Shown here: piece after piece, positions 42,906 to 54,754 of the stretch
How the letters are laid out: every line of letters begins with the position of its first letter
How positions within the stretch are numbered: position 1 is the first letter of the stretch
Assembly: GCA_039621445.1 (NCBI GenBank)
Contig: CP154955.1
Coordinates: forward strand, 3,937,836-4,001,835
Reading direction: 5' to 3'
Source: Euglena gracilis
Lineage: Eukaryota; Euglenida; Euglenophyceae; Euglenales
Length of the DNA stretch: 64,000 bases
Made by a program: the position numbers and the translations under genes
Notes under the pieces: generated by a model
What the model saw: only the letters and a program-made list of their open reading frames with translations
The model's database searches: none
Told to the model about the DNA's origin: nothing

Positions 42906-42981
42906 GGCCCTGGGTGTGGCGAAGGAGGACTCGAGGGACGTGCCGGAGGGGGACCGGGCGGGCAGTGCCTTCGCGGGGAAG
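42906..42981 (-). CDS. Exon, frame uncertain
   Basis: The acceptor is CCCGCCGTTCAG and the donor GGGCC|GTACGG. One frame (FPAKALPARSPSGTSLESSF ATPRA) agrees in phase with the next exon; another (LPREGTARPVPLRHVPRVLL) agrees with the previous one. The conflict means a boundary or an intermediate exon is missing. Confidence 0.35.
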
Positions 42982-43049
42982 CTGAACGGCGGGGGGGCGG
43001 GGGGCGGGTTGATGGCCGCCGGCAGAGAGGCACATGCAATCGACCGAGC

Positions 43050-43927
43050 TTCTTTTTGAGACCCTGGGGGTCAGAGTGGGGGTACCCCTACTCCGGTGTT
43101 GGACCCTCTGGGGAGATGAGGAGGGCAAAGAACCCTCCCTTCCCTACATCAAGCCATGTTACTGGATTCTTCCGGGAAAAAATCGGCACTGCGCCGTTGT
43201 TTTTTTTTTGGGGTAAAATGTCAGTTTTTTTGGGAAATGAGCTTTGCACCGGAACCCAAACCCCCCTTGGAGTAGGACCCCCGAATTAAAAAGAAATTTA
43301 CCTCGAGGTCTTCGTGCCTGTGGATTTGGAGGTTTTAGTGTTTTAGTGTCTGTCGGTGTCTTGATGCAACAGTAGAAAAAAGAAATGGACGAATGGTTTC
43401 AGTGTGGAAATTTCCTGGGAAATATTTTCACACGAAATATTTATGTGTGTTCGACAGTATGAGAAAAGAGATGCGGGCCTTGCTGGTCAGGAGAGAAGAG
43501 AAGAGGCGAGGGGGCTCAGGAGAAGGGCTGCGGGTGGTGAAAATTCTGGGGAACCAATGGAATCAAATATGTGAACACATAACATAGCAGAAAGACACAA
43601 AGACTCAAAGACTCTTGCAGATGCTAAACACACGCACACACATACCACAGACACACACACACACACACAACACCCAAACAAAACAAAGCAGACACACAAA
43701 TGCAAATGTAGCAAACATTCACAAAACAGCCAACACACAATACACACACACACACACACAGAGGCCACAGGTGCCAGGCATGCGCAGACACGCACATAGC
43801 ACACAAATGAAGCAAGCTCACCCATGCACAGGCACAAAAATGCACGTCCACACACATGGACACACGGGCACAGCTGGCAGCATGCACCAGTGCCCTTGGC
43901 AGCCTCTGGGCACAGGTCGGTCTTCAC
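43050..43927. other. No recognised gene
   Basis: CA-rich imperfect repeats at 43625-43760 and unique sequence otherwise. Confidence 0.4.
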
Positions 43928-44051
43928 CGCGAGGTCCCCCGGGGCGGACCCGAAGCTCAGGCCATGGAGGTCGCTGCGGACGTCGCACAGCCCGGGGCCC
44001 TGCAGGTCCTGCAGCTGGTCGATGTGCCACCGCACCGTGCTCGAGTTGAGG
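43928..44051 (-). CDS. Exon after the CYC-C block
   Basis: Joins in phase to the exon ending at 44883 (AG + C gives Ser). It reads LNSSTVRWHIDQLQDLQGPG then LCDVRSDLHGLSFGSAPGDL and A, 41 codons plus one nucleotide, to the donor CTCGCG|GTGAAG. A helix (TVRWHIDQLQDL) is followed by a strand/loop pattern. No family recognised; perhaps the start of a region downstream of the cyclase domain. Confidence 0.6.
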
Positions 44052-44882
44052 CTCCAGCGAGGTCTCACGCAGGGCCCCGCAGTAATGCCGGGGGCGTGTT
44101 TTGGCAACCGATCCGAGTGCTTCTGCCACGTATGCTCTCGCGTCTTGCCAATGTGACCTCAGATTGTGTCCAGCAGGTGATGAGGTGGGCATGCCGTCAA
44201 GAGGGGTGCCTCCAATTGAAGCCCCAGCATGGAGCGGGGGGAGGGGGGACCGGGCAACAAAAACGGAAGCCAGGGATGGGTTTGTCACCCCTGTTCAACA
44301 TAGAGGAACGGGCAAGAATGCTAAAAGCACCTCCAATGTGGAAATATGAAAGGTACACGGAAGTGTAACAAAAGCGAAAATCATAAAGAAAACATAAAAG
44401 GAACTTCTCTTCTTTTTTCAAAAAAAAGAACTCCTGTCATGGGATTTAAAAAGAAACACACAAAAAAAGCGAAAATGCAAAAAAGCACACACCACCAACG
44501 GGAAACCTACTGACGCCAGTGTGACTGTGAAGCCAGTGCAGCATTTTTCAGTCATTTGCCTTGAACGAACATAAAAAGCATAAACTCTGATAAATAACTC
44601 GATAAACTCTGCGGCATTTATAACTTCGTGAAAATACATTGTGATTTCCCCTTCTGGGCAGCAAGGGTGATGTGCATTACTTCACCAGAGAGGGAGTGAC
44701 CTTCGCTTTGGCCGATATTCTTGGCAGGAACGAATGCAAACCAGTGGACCTCAATGCATTCAAACAAAAATGAAAAAAACCCCAAATTCCCAAATTCGAC
44801 AACAAATACGTGCAATACACTTGCTCTCGCATGGAGTGTGTTTCGCAGCCTTGTCTCTGGGGGTAGGTTCCCGCCCCAACAC
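44052..44882. other. Intronic sequence, no recognised gene
   Basis: AT-rich unique sequence between two exons that join in phase. G-run at 44237-44249. Confidence 0.5.
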
Positions 44883-45046
44883 CTCCGAAGAGGTGGGGAA
44901 GAGAGTGGGGGCCAGTGGGCCGCTGGAGAGGGCCCTGGGCCGGCCAGGCCGTAGATGGGGACGTCGGCGAGGGCGGGGGCGGCGGGCAGCAGCTGCAGCC
45001 CCTGCCGGCCGGTGGGCAGGTGGCGCCGGGACCGTGTCCGCCAAAG
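44883..45046 (-). CDS. CYC-C exon 5: C-terminal part of a class III cyclase-like domain
   Basis: The acceptor is GGGGGTAG and the donor GGAG|GTGTTG. It contains LPTGRQGLQLLPAAPALADV then PIYGLAGPG. In class III cyclases the last beta-strand typically reads like (P)VxVYxL, and VPIYGL fits that end. Phase 0 at its start agrees with the exon ending at 46065. The Pro-rich tail (GPSPAAHWPPLSSPPLRR) would lie outside the domain. Confidence 0.6.
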
Positions 45047-46064
45047 CTACCCCCCCCCCGAAGTGTGAGGCGGGTGCCCGGGGGTGATTGTGCGGCAGAC
45101 GTTCGTGTAGTGACCCCCCGGGGGGGGGTTGCTCATCCCCAGACCCAAACCCACCCACCCACTTTTTAACAAAAACCACCCAGGCACGACCCCCCACTCC
45201 CCGGCGGTCGACCCACACACCCACTAACCCAAATCACCACCTACCCAAAATGCCCTTAATCATCCGTAAAAACCTACCCAAAATCAACCACACACCCTTG
45301 AAATTTCTCTTGGCCTGGCTCCGGCTGAACCTCGACTCTCAACTCAAAACCCACACACCACGGGGGGGGGGGGCGTCCGGCAGTCCCAATCGACCCATCG
45401 CACTTATGTAATATTCGCAACTTGGGGTTACTCGTCTCCACACGTTCCTTTCCTGTGGATGGATACACCGGCACAAGCTCAATTAGAAAGCACCGTAATT
45501 TCTGAAGGATTGTTCGGCTTAGGAATAATTTGGTATGGCCCGAATAGTGAGGCTCCCTTGCTGCGAACTCCTTTGGAAACAAGTTGGTCGGTGGCGGCAA
45601 CTCTGACTACTCTGTCAATGACAGTGTTGAATCACAGCCGTGGCGACAATTTTCCATGTGTGGCACTGGCCATTTTTTTTTTACCCGAGGGAGGGATGAC
45701 TACCTCACAATATGACAATGACAATATTATTATCATTTGACAACATCATATTTTTGACAACATGACAATATATATATATATATAATATATATATATATAT
45801 GTATGTATGTATGTATGTATATATAGAAGTATAGAAATATATTCAAACAAAAAAAACAAGAACAACCAGATTCCTGCAAAGGAAGCAAAATTGGCCTCTG
45901 GTTACGATGATGCGGAGCATTTTCGGTGCGAAAAAAAAAGAAGCAGCGGGCTTGAAACCATCATTAATGGCCGGAAATCGAGGGGTGACAAACACAGAAG
46001 CGCAAGGTTAAAAGAATGACAAGAGAAATACAAAGCTCTCCAACTGTCACACCACACAGAACAC
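45047..46064. other. No recognised gene
   Basis: G/C-runs at 45051-45059 and 45116-45127, a CA-rich tract, and a (TA)n/(TGTA)n tract at 45768-45824. Read as intron. Confidence 0.45.
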
Positions 46065-46145
46065 TGGACCAGGCCGGGCAACGACGTCCTCCGTCAGCAC
46101 GATCGCGCGCCCCGCCGCCCGTGTTTGCGCCGCCACCAGGCCACC
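46065..46145 (-). CDS. CYC-C exon 4: Asn/Arg-helix region of a cyclase-like domain
   Basis: Starts after TTCCATAG. It reads GGLVAAQTRAAGRAIVLTED then VVARPGP. This lines up with the class III segment that usually reads (GD)xVNxAaRl...G.IvvSE. The order is right after the exon at 47361, which ends GNE in phase 0. At the alignment position of the transition-state Asn there is Gly, while an Arg is kept nearby. The exon end could be 46065 or 46070. Confidence 0.6.
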
Positions 46146-46278
46146 CTATGGAACATGGAGCTGCCCCCCCCCCCCCCCCGGGGTTGGCGTGCACCATTGG
46201 TCAGCCTGGAAATCCTTTCAGGGTTTTGGGCCAATTTGGGCGTTTTTGGGGGGGGGGTTGGGGGGGGGGGTTGGGTTG

Positions 46279-46337
46279 GGCCAGAAGCGAAGTTAGCGCC
46301 GGCCATAAACAGACAAGAAGCCTTAGTGCAACTAAGG
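46279..46337 (-). repeat. Shared module, copy 3 (inverted)
   Basis: Inverse of the module, ending CCTTAGTGCAACTAAGGG next to a G-run. Faces copy 4 at 46451, with the hairpin ends pointing toward each other. Confidence 0.8.
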
Positions 46338-46450
46338 GGGGGGTTGGGTTGGTGGGTGGATCGACAAGTGGGTGGGTTGGTGGGTGGGCTATTTTTTTCT
46401 TTTCGAAAAAGCGCGTGGGGGGCTTGGGCCGGATAAAAGCACCCACCCCT

Positions 46451-46510
46451 CTTAAGTTGCACTGGGACTTCTTGTCTGTTGGCGCTAAATTCGCTTCTGG
46501 CCCAGTTTGT
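46451..46510 (+). repeat. Shared module, copy 4 (diverged)
   Basis: CTTAAGTTGCACTGGGACTT, CTTGTCTGTTGGCGCTAAAT and TCGCTTCTGGCCCAG. It lacks the ATGGCC portion and two hairpin bases, otherwise clearly the same module. Confidence 0.7.
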
Positions 46511-47046
46511 CAGCACCCACCCCTCTCCGGGGGGGGGGGGGGCACCAATAACCACAGCATTCAAGGTGCTACATGGGTTTTGTGATGGCTGGAAAAAGGC
46601 TGCTGGCTGACCCTTCTAAGGGGGGTCTCAGGGCTAGAACAAGGCGACTGGGAAATTTTTTACACTTGCCAGCCCTGCTAGTGGACTCCCCGAGCCAAAT
46701 TTGGTACTACATGCAGTCCAGTCCCCAACCAGGGGGTTTGACAAACCCTTATGTAAAAGCCCGATGAAGATCTAGCAGGTAAACGCAAGGTCAGATGCTT
46801 TGGGTCCTTTTTCTTTGCTTCCAGAGCCTCAGGCACAGCAGGTCATTGGCCGAGTATTGCGACACTTTTGGATATGTACCCCCGGAGAGGTCGGATGCGG
46901 GCCGGAGGAGTGCCTGTAGCTGGCCACAGCATCTGATCAAACTTGGGTGGGGGTCCTGGGCAGCTACAAAACATGCGACCTGGAATTGACAAGAGTGGAC
47001 AGTGGATGGAGGAGGTGGTGGGGCCAAACGTCGGCCTGGACTCCAC

Positions 47047-47130
47047 CTCGAACACACGCAGTGCAACCTCCCCGATGAGCGCCACTTCCATGCTCCGGTC
47101 GGTGCCAGAGCGCCGAGCGGCGGCCGAGGA
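47047..47130 (-). CDS. Candidate exon resembling a cyclase C-terminal strand, out of order
   Basis: A GC-rich island reads RRSGTDRSMEVALIGEVALR then VFE before the donor GAG|GTGGAG. The VALRVFEVE pattern resembles the closing strand of class III domains. It lies between CYC-C exons 3 and 4, which already join in phase to each other. It may be an alternative exon, a relic, or a mistaken call. The acceptor is unclear (GACCGGAG at 47092 is one option). Confidence 0.35.
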
Positions 47131-47149
47131 TAGAGACAGCAATTGGACA

Positions 47150-47218
47150 CAAAACAAACAAACAAACAAACAAACAAACAAACAAACAAACAAACAAACA
47201 AACAAAGAAACAAACAAA
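47150..47218. repeat. (AAAC)n tetranucleotide repeat
   Basis: About 17 AAAC/CAAA units. Confidence 0.95.
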
Positions 47219-47360
47219 TGAATGCACAAATGATGAAAGGCAAACAAAAAGCAAAACAAAGCAAACGGTAACATCACCAAAATAGTTGAAAAGGTTGGGT
47301 GTCGAACACTTCACAGGAATGAACCACAAAGCAAAAATTCAGATGCCAGAGTGCAGGAAC

Positions 47361-47498
47361 CTCATTTCCGGGAGCGCATGTCGTTTGCAGCGCCTGCTCG
47401 CTGCCGACATGGGCGACCATTACGGGGCCGGCGTCCAACCCCACGCCACAATACAGCGCTGCCCGGCAGTCCGCCGTGTTGCAGTACTGTGACCTCAC
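47361..47498 (-). CDS. CYC-C exon 3: central strand of a class III cyclase-like domain
   Basis: The acceptor is CTCTTGCAG (a downstream GGTGAG would suit the phase better) and the donor ATGAG|GTTCCT. It reads ALYCGVGLDAGPVMVAHVGS then EQALQTTCAPGNE. This matches the family pattern vrvGiHtGpvvaGnvGs....ytviGd, with GVGLDAGP for GIGIHTGP and PGNE for IGD. Because of the changes around GNE the domain is likely to be specialised. Upstream is a CNTADC segment. Confidence 0.7.
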
Positions 47499-47914
47499 CT
47501 GCAAGAGTGCGTGTGTGAATTGTGTGCACATGCGTGTGAATGCTGTGTATTATTGTTATGCCGTGCTGTAAGGTGGTTGTGTGCGTGCGTGTGCGTGCGC
47601 GCGTGCGTATGATGTTGTGTGTAATTGTGGAGTGATACGATGTTGTGCTTATTTGTTCATGTACATAATCGACGTTGATACTCTGTTCATCTACTGCTTG
47701 GTCCATGCACCAGAAGGATTTTGGTAATCTCAACCAAATCTGACCGACTTTGCCCAGTTTTGGCCCATTTTTGCACCCCTGAAAGTCAAAAACTGTATAA
47801 TGTGGTGTTACATCGGTTGAACTGGAAACACTGCACAATGGCCAAAGAACATCGAAAAATTCCCACCACACTGTTTTTTGGATTCAATGTATACTACATG
47901 TTACGTAATTTCAT

Positions 47915-48100
47915 GCTCCCCCCCCCAGCCCAATGAACAGTAAAATGACAATCTAGACAGTCCGGAGAGGGATGTTCATTGGGTGTGGGTTGCATTGGTT
48001 GCATTTGTATTTCTATAAAAAGTGACAAAACTGGACGGTCTGGACCCCCCCGAATTCATTTGGCAACGGGTTCATTGGACATGGGGGTGCTTTCATGTAT
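47915..48100. repeat. C-run element remnant, word AGTCCGGAGAGG / ATTGGG
   Basis: CTCCCCCCCCCAGCCCAATG, GTTCATTGGGTGTGGG and GGACCCCCCCGAATTC with GTTCATTGGACATGGGGG. Related in style to the GTTGGACATAGGGG family. Confidence 0.4.
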
Positions 48101-48195
48101 ACTTTTGAAGATCGTCCACATATTGTCACTTTCGAGCCCAGTTCTCAAAGTGGACTCTTCTGGCATAACAGATCAAGAAATCGGAATTGCACAGA

Positions 48196-48380
48196 GTACC
48201 TCCCCCCCCCCTTGTCCAACGACCACTAAATATCGCTACTGACCGGGGGGGTGGTCGCTATTTTGGCCAAATATCGCTACTGACCGGGGGGGGTGGTCGT
48301 TAGACAAGACCGGGGTCAAAATTTTTTTCTCCCGCGCGCACAAAATGGTCACAAAATGGGCACAAAATGGCCAAAATGGT
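48196..48380. mobile_element. Left-end copy of the ATCGCTACTGAC family
   Basis: TACCTCCCCCCCCCCTTGTCC, ACGACCACTAAATATCGCTA and ACTGACCGGGGGGG, repeated twice, then CGGGGTCAAAATTTTTTTCT, parallel to 39887-40010. No matching right end found. Confidence 0.55.
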
Positions 48381-48699
48381 AATGGTAATACAGTCTTGTT
48401 ATTCTTGTTGTGCAGGCATGTGGGCTTTGCCAAAACCCTTCATGCACACTCCACACCTCAAATGGGGTTCAAAATGCGTATTTTTGGGAAAATTGAAAAA
48501 AAAATGCGCAAAAAATGCACAAAAGTGCGAAAAAATGCGAAACACATTTCTCCCCTTGGCTCAAACCACACACAAAAACAGGCCAGGACGAGAAGTAATA
48601 CTTTTATTCTGAATGAAAATGGAGGGAAAATCCTTTTGGAGGTGCCAACCACCCCAGTACCTCTGACGTGCTGGCGGGGGTCAAAAAAAGGGGGTTTAT

Positions 48700-49051
48700 T
48701 CCAGTGGTGAGCTTTGCTCTTACCCATAAAGAGATAAGATGAGAGCTCAGCGACCCCCCATGTCCAACGACCAGTAACCTCTGTCCTCCGACCGGTGGGG
48801 ATGGGTGGTCGTTGGACAAAAAAGTTGGCGGGTACCCGCAACCCCACATGCGAAAAAGGTACCCAACAAAAAAAAGGAGACCTTTTCCTTCTGGCACCTT
48901 GCGCCGAAAATTTTGGCAATTTTGACAAACTTTTGCCCAAAAAGTACCAAAAATGGCATTTTGGCCAATTTTGGACCGATTTTGGCAACAAAAATTTTTC
49001 GGGTCCGAAAAGGTGTCCTGAGATGAGGACTCGTTTGACATAAGGAGGTTA
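48700..49051. mobile_element. GTTGGACA family copy 4 joined to an intron-repeat fragment
   Basis: 48705-48755 (GTGAGCTTTGCTCTTACC, AAGAGATAAGATGAGAGC, TCAGCGACCCCCC) is one end of the repeat that forms the 13585-13791 intron. It is followed directly by ATGTCCAACGACCAGTAACC, GGTGGTCGTTGGACA, GGTACCCG and CTTGCGCCGAAAATTTTGGC of the MITE family. The same two repeats are adjacent at 38434-39010, so they may move as a unit. Confidence 0.55.
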
Positions 49052-49721
49052 CATTTCAGGTTGGGTTAATGAGGCCCATGGGTGGGGAGTGGCAGGAGGC
49101 TGGGGCGTAAACTTGGTTCCATGGGGGGATGCCCTGGGCATCTCCCCGGGGGTTACGGACGCACCCAAGCCTCAGGAAATTAGGATTCCGCATTTCTGGG
49201 ACTACCCCGGCGCACCTGAGCACAGCCACGCACGATGGCCTGCGCCACCTCCACCGCCGCCGCCGCCGCAGCCGGCGGGAAATATGCTGTGCCCAGGGCT
49301 GGATGGGACGCCCGCATTGGGGGGCCCAGACCCCCCTGCCAACATGGGGGGGTTTGGGGTCGGAGCCCCCCTCCTGCGCTCGAAACGGTAAGGGGCCGGG
49401 AAATCTTTTGGTTCCGTGGACGGTCAAGGGCCGGATGTGGGTTGTCAAAGGGGTTAAAATTGTTGGAAAATCCCAAATTTTTGTTGGAAAAAAACAGAAA
49501 AAAATTCTCATTTTTGTATGAAAAAAAAAACGCCAAAAGAAAACAAAACAAAACGGCAATACACTTCAAAGTGAGGGGGGAAAGACAATTTTTCGTGTTT
49601 TCCGGCGCGCGCCGAAAATTTTTTTTTCGCTATCTTTGGACCCTGCCAAAGGAGTGGCCCATCCGCGGGGGGAGGGGGGTCCAGACTCCCCTCACCTTAC
49701 CGCAACCAGCTTACTCACTAC

Positions 49722-49891
49722 CGACGGGCTTCGCATGCATCCATGGCCGTGACGCAGTCCCCAATCAGCTTCAGCGTCTCGCCGCCCCCCGCCGCGATGG
49801 CCGCGGTGCAGCAGTCGATGAACGTGGTGCACAGCTCCCACACCCCCGTGGGTGGGCCGCGGCAGCCGCAACAGGCAGAGCAGCATAGCGC
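49722..49891 (-). CDS. CYC-C exon 2: helix and metal-binding strand of a class III cyclase-like domain
   Basis: The acceptor is GGCATCCCTCGCAG and the donor CGTCG|GTAGTG. It reads [20 protein letters not shown] then [20 protein letters not shown] and [10 protein letters not shown]. The last part is the family motif (K)xiGDa.ma, with the second metal-binding Asp present and Lys three residues before it. [12 protein letters not shown] is the preceding helix. The Cys-rich start is unusual. A foldback element lies 13 nt upstream of the acceptor. Confidence 0.75.
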
Positions 49892-49903
49892 CTGCGAGGG
49901 ATG

Positions 49904-49984
49904 CCCCCCCCCGTGTCCAGCGAACAACCCCCTGTCAGATGGCAGCTTTTGTCGCCTATATGAACGTTGGACACGGGGGGGTCA
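49904..49984. mobile_element. Compact foldback, word GTGTCCA(G/A)CG(A/T)
   Basis: CCCCCCCCGTGTCCAGCGAA at the left and the inverse (TGAACGTTGGACACGGGGGG) at the right, about 80 bp in all. A minimal form of the C-run/G-run plan, beside the acceptor of the exon at 49891. Confidence 0.6.
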
Positions 49985-50356
49985 ATACAGCGTCACTGAG
50001 CACCTGGGCGGATGGTCGTCCAAATGGACAGCCGGCCATGGCCAAACTGTGAACCAACCTCCAGCAGACACCCCGGGAGGTTAGTTTTGATCCTCTAAGC
50101 CTGTGCAGCAAGTTGAAGGAACATCGATTTGCAGCATTTGTTGATGTCTCAAGAAAGCTATTGACCCAAGAAGGAGACTTCCTGCCTGGTTCTCCCGGAC
50201 TTTCCAAATCGACAGTGTATCGTCACCTGGGTCTGTGCCTGTTGTCCCCACTGCCAGTCCTGGACGACACTCTTAGTTCGTTGGATCTGTGCCAAGAAAT
50301 ACCAAAGGGCCCCAAAGGGCCAATAAACGGTTTCAAGTGCTGGGGGGTAAGCCCAC

Positions 50357-50486
50357 TCCTCTGCCCCAGCCCAGCCGTCAGCGGGAAGGCCTCGGACACG
50401 GTGGTGAAGGCGCACATGTCGGTGGCCAGCATGACGACGTCCATCGCCATCGGTGGCAGTCGCCGGGGGTCCCCACCAGATGGGGA
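50357..50486 (-). CDS. CYC-C exon 1: first strand of a class III cyclase-like domain
   Basis: The acceptor is GTTCTTGGCCAG and the donor GAGGA|GTGGGC, with an alternative donor at ACC|GTGTCC. It reads [20 protein letters not shown] then [11 protein letters not shown]. This matches the domain start, usually VtvlFaDi.gFT.lsE, with the first metal-binding Asp present (ATDM). Phase 0 at its start agrees with the exon ending at 54170. The join to exon 2 is not resolved in phase. Confidence 0.75.
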
Positions 50487-50531
50487 CTGGCCAAGAACAA
50501 TACTCAGGGGGCAACCCATTGCGACAATCCG

Positions 50532-50533
50532 GC

Positions 50534-50567
<34 letters not shown>

Positions 50568-50580
50568 ATATATATGTATG

Positions 50581-50611
<31 letters not shown>

Positions 50612-50745
50612 GTATGTATGTATATATGTATATATGTATACATATATATATGTATAGATGTATATATCTGTATATGTGTATATGTATATATGTATATATG
50701 TGTGCGTGTATGTATATATGTATGCATGTATATATGTATACACGT
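50532..50745. repeat. (TA)n / (TATG)n microsatellite
   Basis: TA and TGTA repeats, imperfect. Confidence 0.95.
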
Positions 50746-50949
50746 ATACACGCACAAACACACACACATGCATATACGGCAATCCATTCTTATGGCTTCA
50801 TTCTCTACACATGTGCTAACTATGTATGTGTTTCTGTATTTAGGCCTGCCTCAATCTATGGCGTCAGTGTCTCATAGGAGGGTCTCAGAAATCGTCAGAG
50901 TGTTTGATGTTTGGGTTTCATCTGCCTCCCAAACTGTGACATTCTTATT

Positions 50950-51057
50950 CCTCCCCCCCCCCTCGTTTGTCCAATGTTCATATCCGACCGGGGTGGTGGC
51001 TAAAACAACCAGTTTTGGTCTCTGACCAAGGGGGGTCGTCAGACGGGGGGGGGGGGC
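50950..51057. mobile_element. Short C-run/G-run foldback
   Basis: CTCCCCCCCCCCTCGTTTGTCC at the left is not an exact inverse of CGTCAGACGGGGGGGGGGGG at the right, but CCGACCGGGG/CTGACCAAGGGG words and the overall plan fit the family set. Confidence 0.45.
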
Positions 51058-52132
51058 AAATTGGCAAAACGTGGCCACAGATGGGGGTTTCAATTCGGGC
51101 ATTTTTCTTAAATACTTTTTCCCATTTCTTTGGCCATTTTTTCAAAAAAAAATTCATTTGGCCGGCATTTTGTCGGCCAACTGTAAGCAGCTTTCAGCCA
51201 TTCGTCACAACGTTGCGGATTTCCATCAATTTTACTCATTTTGGGTAACTTGTCATCATCATTTTAGGGGGGGCCTTGGGCCTTTCTTTTGAGCATTTTT
51301 TTTTCATTCACAGCATTTTCTGCAATAAATTAGAAAAAAAACTTAAATCCTCAAATATCCCTCTAACCTCTTGGATGCTTTTGCTGTGAAATTTTACAGC
51401 AATTAAATAAATAAATTTTAAACAAACTTCTTTATTTAAATCAGTAAATCGCTAAAAAAAAATTAGATTGAGCAATATGAAAAAATTTGCCTCGAATTTG
51501 GTGTTTATTTCAAATATTGCACTTTGATCTTAGATGAAATTCTGACACAAAAAATCCTTGGGGTTTCGTGTAATGATTGTCATGATTGGCGTCAGACATC
51601 ATCCGCACGGTCCACCTCATCAAGGTTCCACAGTATTTACCTCACTAAAGCAGACTTTACGGACCTGAAAAAACTGGGGTTTTTGGGAAACTGGGGTGGT
51701 TGTTGACGGGTCGAAATCCGGGCAGCCCGGCTGGGTTTGGCTGGTGGGCAGGTAATTTACGCCGCTGAAGCTTGGGGATTTTCGGACTGACATCCTAATC
51801 AGGCTTCTTTTGAAGACCCTCTGGAGGGGAGGGGGGGGTCCCCCAGACTTAAAAATAAACCTGATCCTAATTTAAGACACACAGGAACCCTCCCACCCAG
51901 GGAGGTGGGGACAAGGTATTGGTTTGATGGCCCAACCTGGTCCTCGCCGCCCATTACGTGGCGGACCACCGCGGCAGGCACGTACGTCTCGAGGACGGCC
52001 CCGGGCCCGAGAACGAAATAGCTCCAAAATCATCCGCACTCTATCACGAAGAAACCACACAACCCACACACCAAATAATCTGATCATTCGTCAACCCTAA
52101 ACCATACCTCCTCCCCCTCCCCCCGAGAACCT
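51058..52132. other. No recognised gene
   Basis: AT-rich unique sequence, then a GC-richer patch at 51940-52020 with no usable frame and splice pair. Confidence 0.45.
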
Positions 52133-52345
52133 GTCACTTGACAGGTTGAGAACCTGCCAGGGTCCTGTCCGGGAAACTGTCAAGGTCCCCGTTACCGGTC
52201 AACCTGTCAGGGTAGGAAGTTGTCGGGGTCCCTGGTACCGGCCAACCTGTCAGGCCGACCTGGGAAACTGTCAAGGTTCTTGGTACAAGCCAACCTGTCA
52301 AGATAGGAAATTGTCAGGGTCCCCGCCAGACATGATAGTTTCCCA
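52133..52345. repeat. Repeat with words GGGAAACTGTCA / CAACCTGTCAGG / GGTCC
   Basis: CCTGTC, GGGAAACTGTCAAGG, GTACCGGCCAACCTGTCAGG, GGAAGTTGTCGGGGTCC and similar units alternate eight or more times. It is the cleanest copy of a family also seen at 12780-12890, 29590-29745, 42765-42870, 60030-60200 and 60600-60730, again next to C- or G-runs. Confidence 0.6.
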
Positions 52346-53179
52346 AGGGGGGGGGGGCGGGTAGATCAGCTAGACTCCCACCCACCAGGAGTCTTTAACA
52401 ACAGTCTTTTCCATTTTGGGTCAAACTAAATCCCACTACTGTCCATTCACCGCCTTACTGTCTTGGGCTGGAAAACGGCTGATGTTTTTGCAAATGATGC
52501 TTGCTGGCTAAACCACTCCGAGGGTTTGGTCCCTTAGATATTCTGAGATTTGACAAGGAATCACAAATACTAATCACCCGCCCCAGCTCATTGGCCTGGG
52601 CCATCAGCATGTGGGGGGTCAACGAGGGTGTCAGGTGGGTGGGCAAAAAAATGGCTTCGAACTCTTGCTGACAAATTGAACGTTGTCAAAACCCGCACCA
52701 ATATTGCTAAATTTATGTTCTTTGGTGTTGCTGCATATGGACCAGGCTAAATTTGACCAACCCCAGGGGAGGGGGAGGGGGAGGGGTGCCCTTGAGTGCT
52801 TGGGCAAACAGGCACCATCCCCCAGGAATTAATTGTGTTTTGTCACCTGGTTTATCACCCACTCTTTGGGCGGTCAGTTTGGGGTTTTAAAAACATTTTG
52901 GCAATTCGACCCGAAAACAGCGGAAACCCCCCGGTAGGGGGACCACAATATCCAGCGATCCGACCCACCCTATCCCCCTGGGGTCCAAACCTTAAAAAAA
53001 ACGTCCTTGGTGGGTTTGGCAACACACTCAAACACAAAAGTAAAATGGCCAAAAGCCTTGTGCACAGGTCCAATTTCATTGGTTTTTGTGATCCTCACGT
53101 GTCTTAATTTCTGTGCCTTCAATGGGGCGGGGTGCATCAAAGCAGGTAAAAAGTTCTTGATGGAATGGTTTATAAATTG
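52346..53179. other. No recognised gene
   Basis: Unique sequence with short GGGGAGGGGGAGGGGGAGGG (52766-52786). Confidence 0.45.
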
Positions 53180-54151
<972 letters not shown>

Positions 54152-54169
54152 TTATTATTCAGCATATAC

Positions 54170-54327
54170 TCCCTTCCGAGTGATGAAGGAGCGGGACAGC
54201 TGGGCCAGCACGTCCTGCACCGCGCAGCAGCCCTCCAACGAGAACTCCGTCAGGACCACGAGGCGGAGTGGCTCCGTGTAGGCACGGCGGGTGATGGCTT
54301 CCAGGCGGCGGCTGGACCCGACGTTCG
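54170..54327 (-). CDS. CYC-B exon: Asn/Arg-helix region of a cyclase-like domain
   Basis: The acceptor is GGCCAATCCTAG and the donor GGGA|GTATAT. It reads NVGSSRRLEAITRRAYTEPL then RLVVLTEFSLEGCCAVQDVL and AQLSRSFITRKG. The start matches (V)NvaSRLEaitk, and RLVVLTEFS matches the following ilvsE strand, one residue longer in the NVGSSR part. The Asn and an Arg are kept. It ends in phase 0, as the next exon (50486) requires. Confidence 0.7.
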
Positions 54328-54754
54328 CTAGGATTGGCCGAAAGTGGCCACCCGGCGTCGAAAGCGCCAAAATATTTTTTGGTTTTGACCCAAATTCTTC
54401 GATTTTTGGCCATTATTGGTTGAGTGGCCAAAATGACCGACCCTGGGGGGGGGAGGAAATGGGTGACTGATTTTTGAAACACGACTGACTGGTTTTTGAA
54501 AGTGGAAAATCCCGTCAACCACCCACCCACCCACCCACCAAAATCCTCCCAAAACGGTGGAATACCCTTCGAAAAATTTTCCAGCCCAGCTTTCGGCCGG
54601 GAAACAATTTGACCCATGGCGGACCCTCACTCCTGGGCGCGTCCAGAAGCCCCAAACCATCCACCCACTCTCGAAACCCCACCCACCCCGGGCATCACAC
54701 AGGTGTTAAATGAATCTGCGGTCAGGCCAAGACACCCCCCCCCCCGACAGCCAC

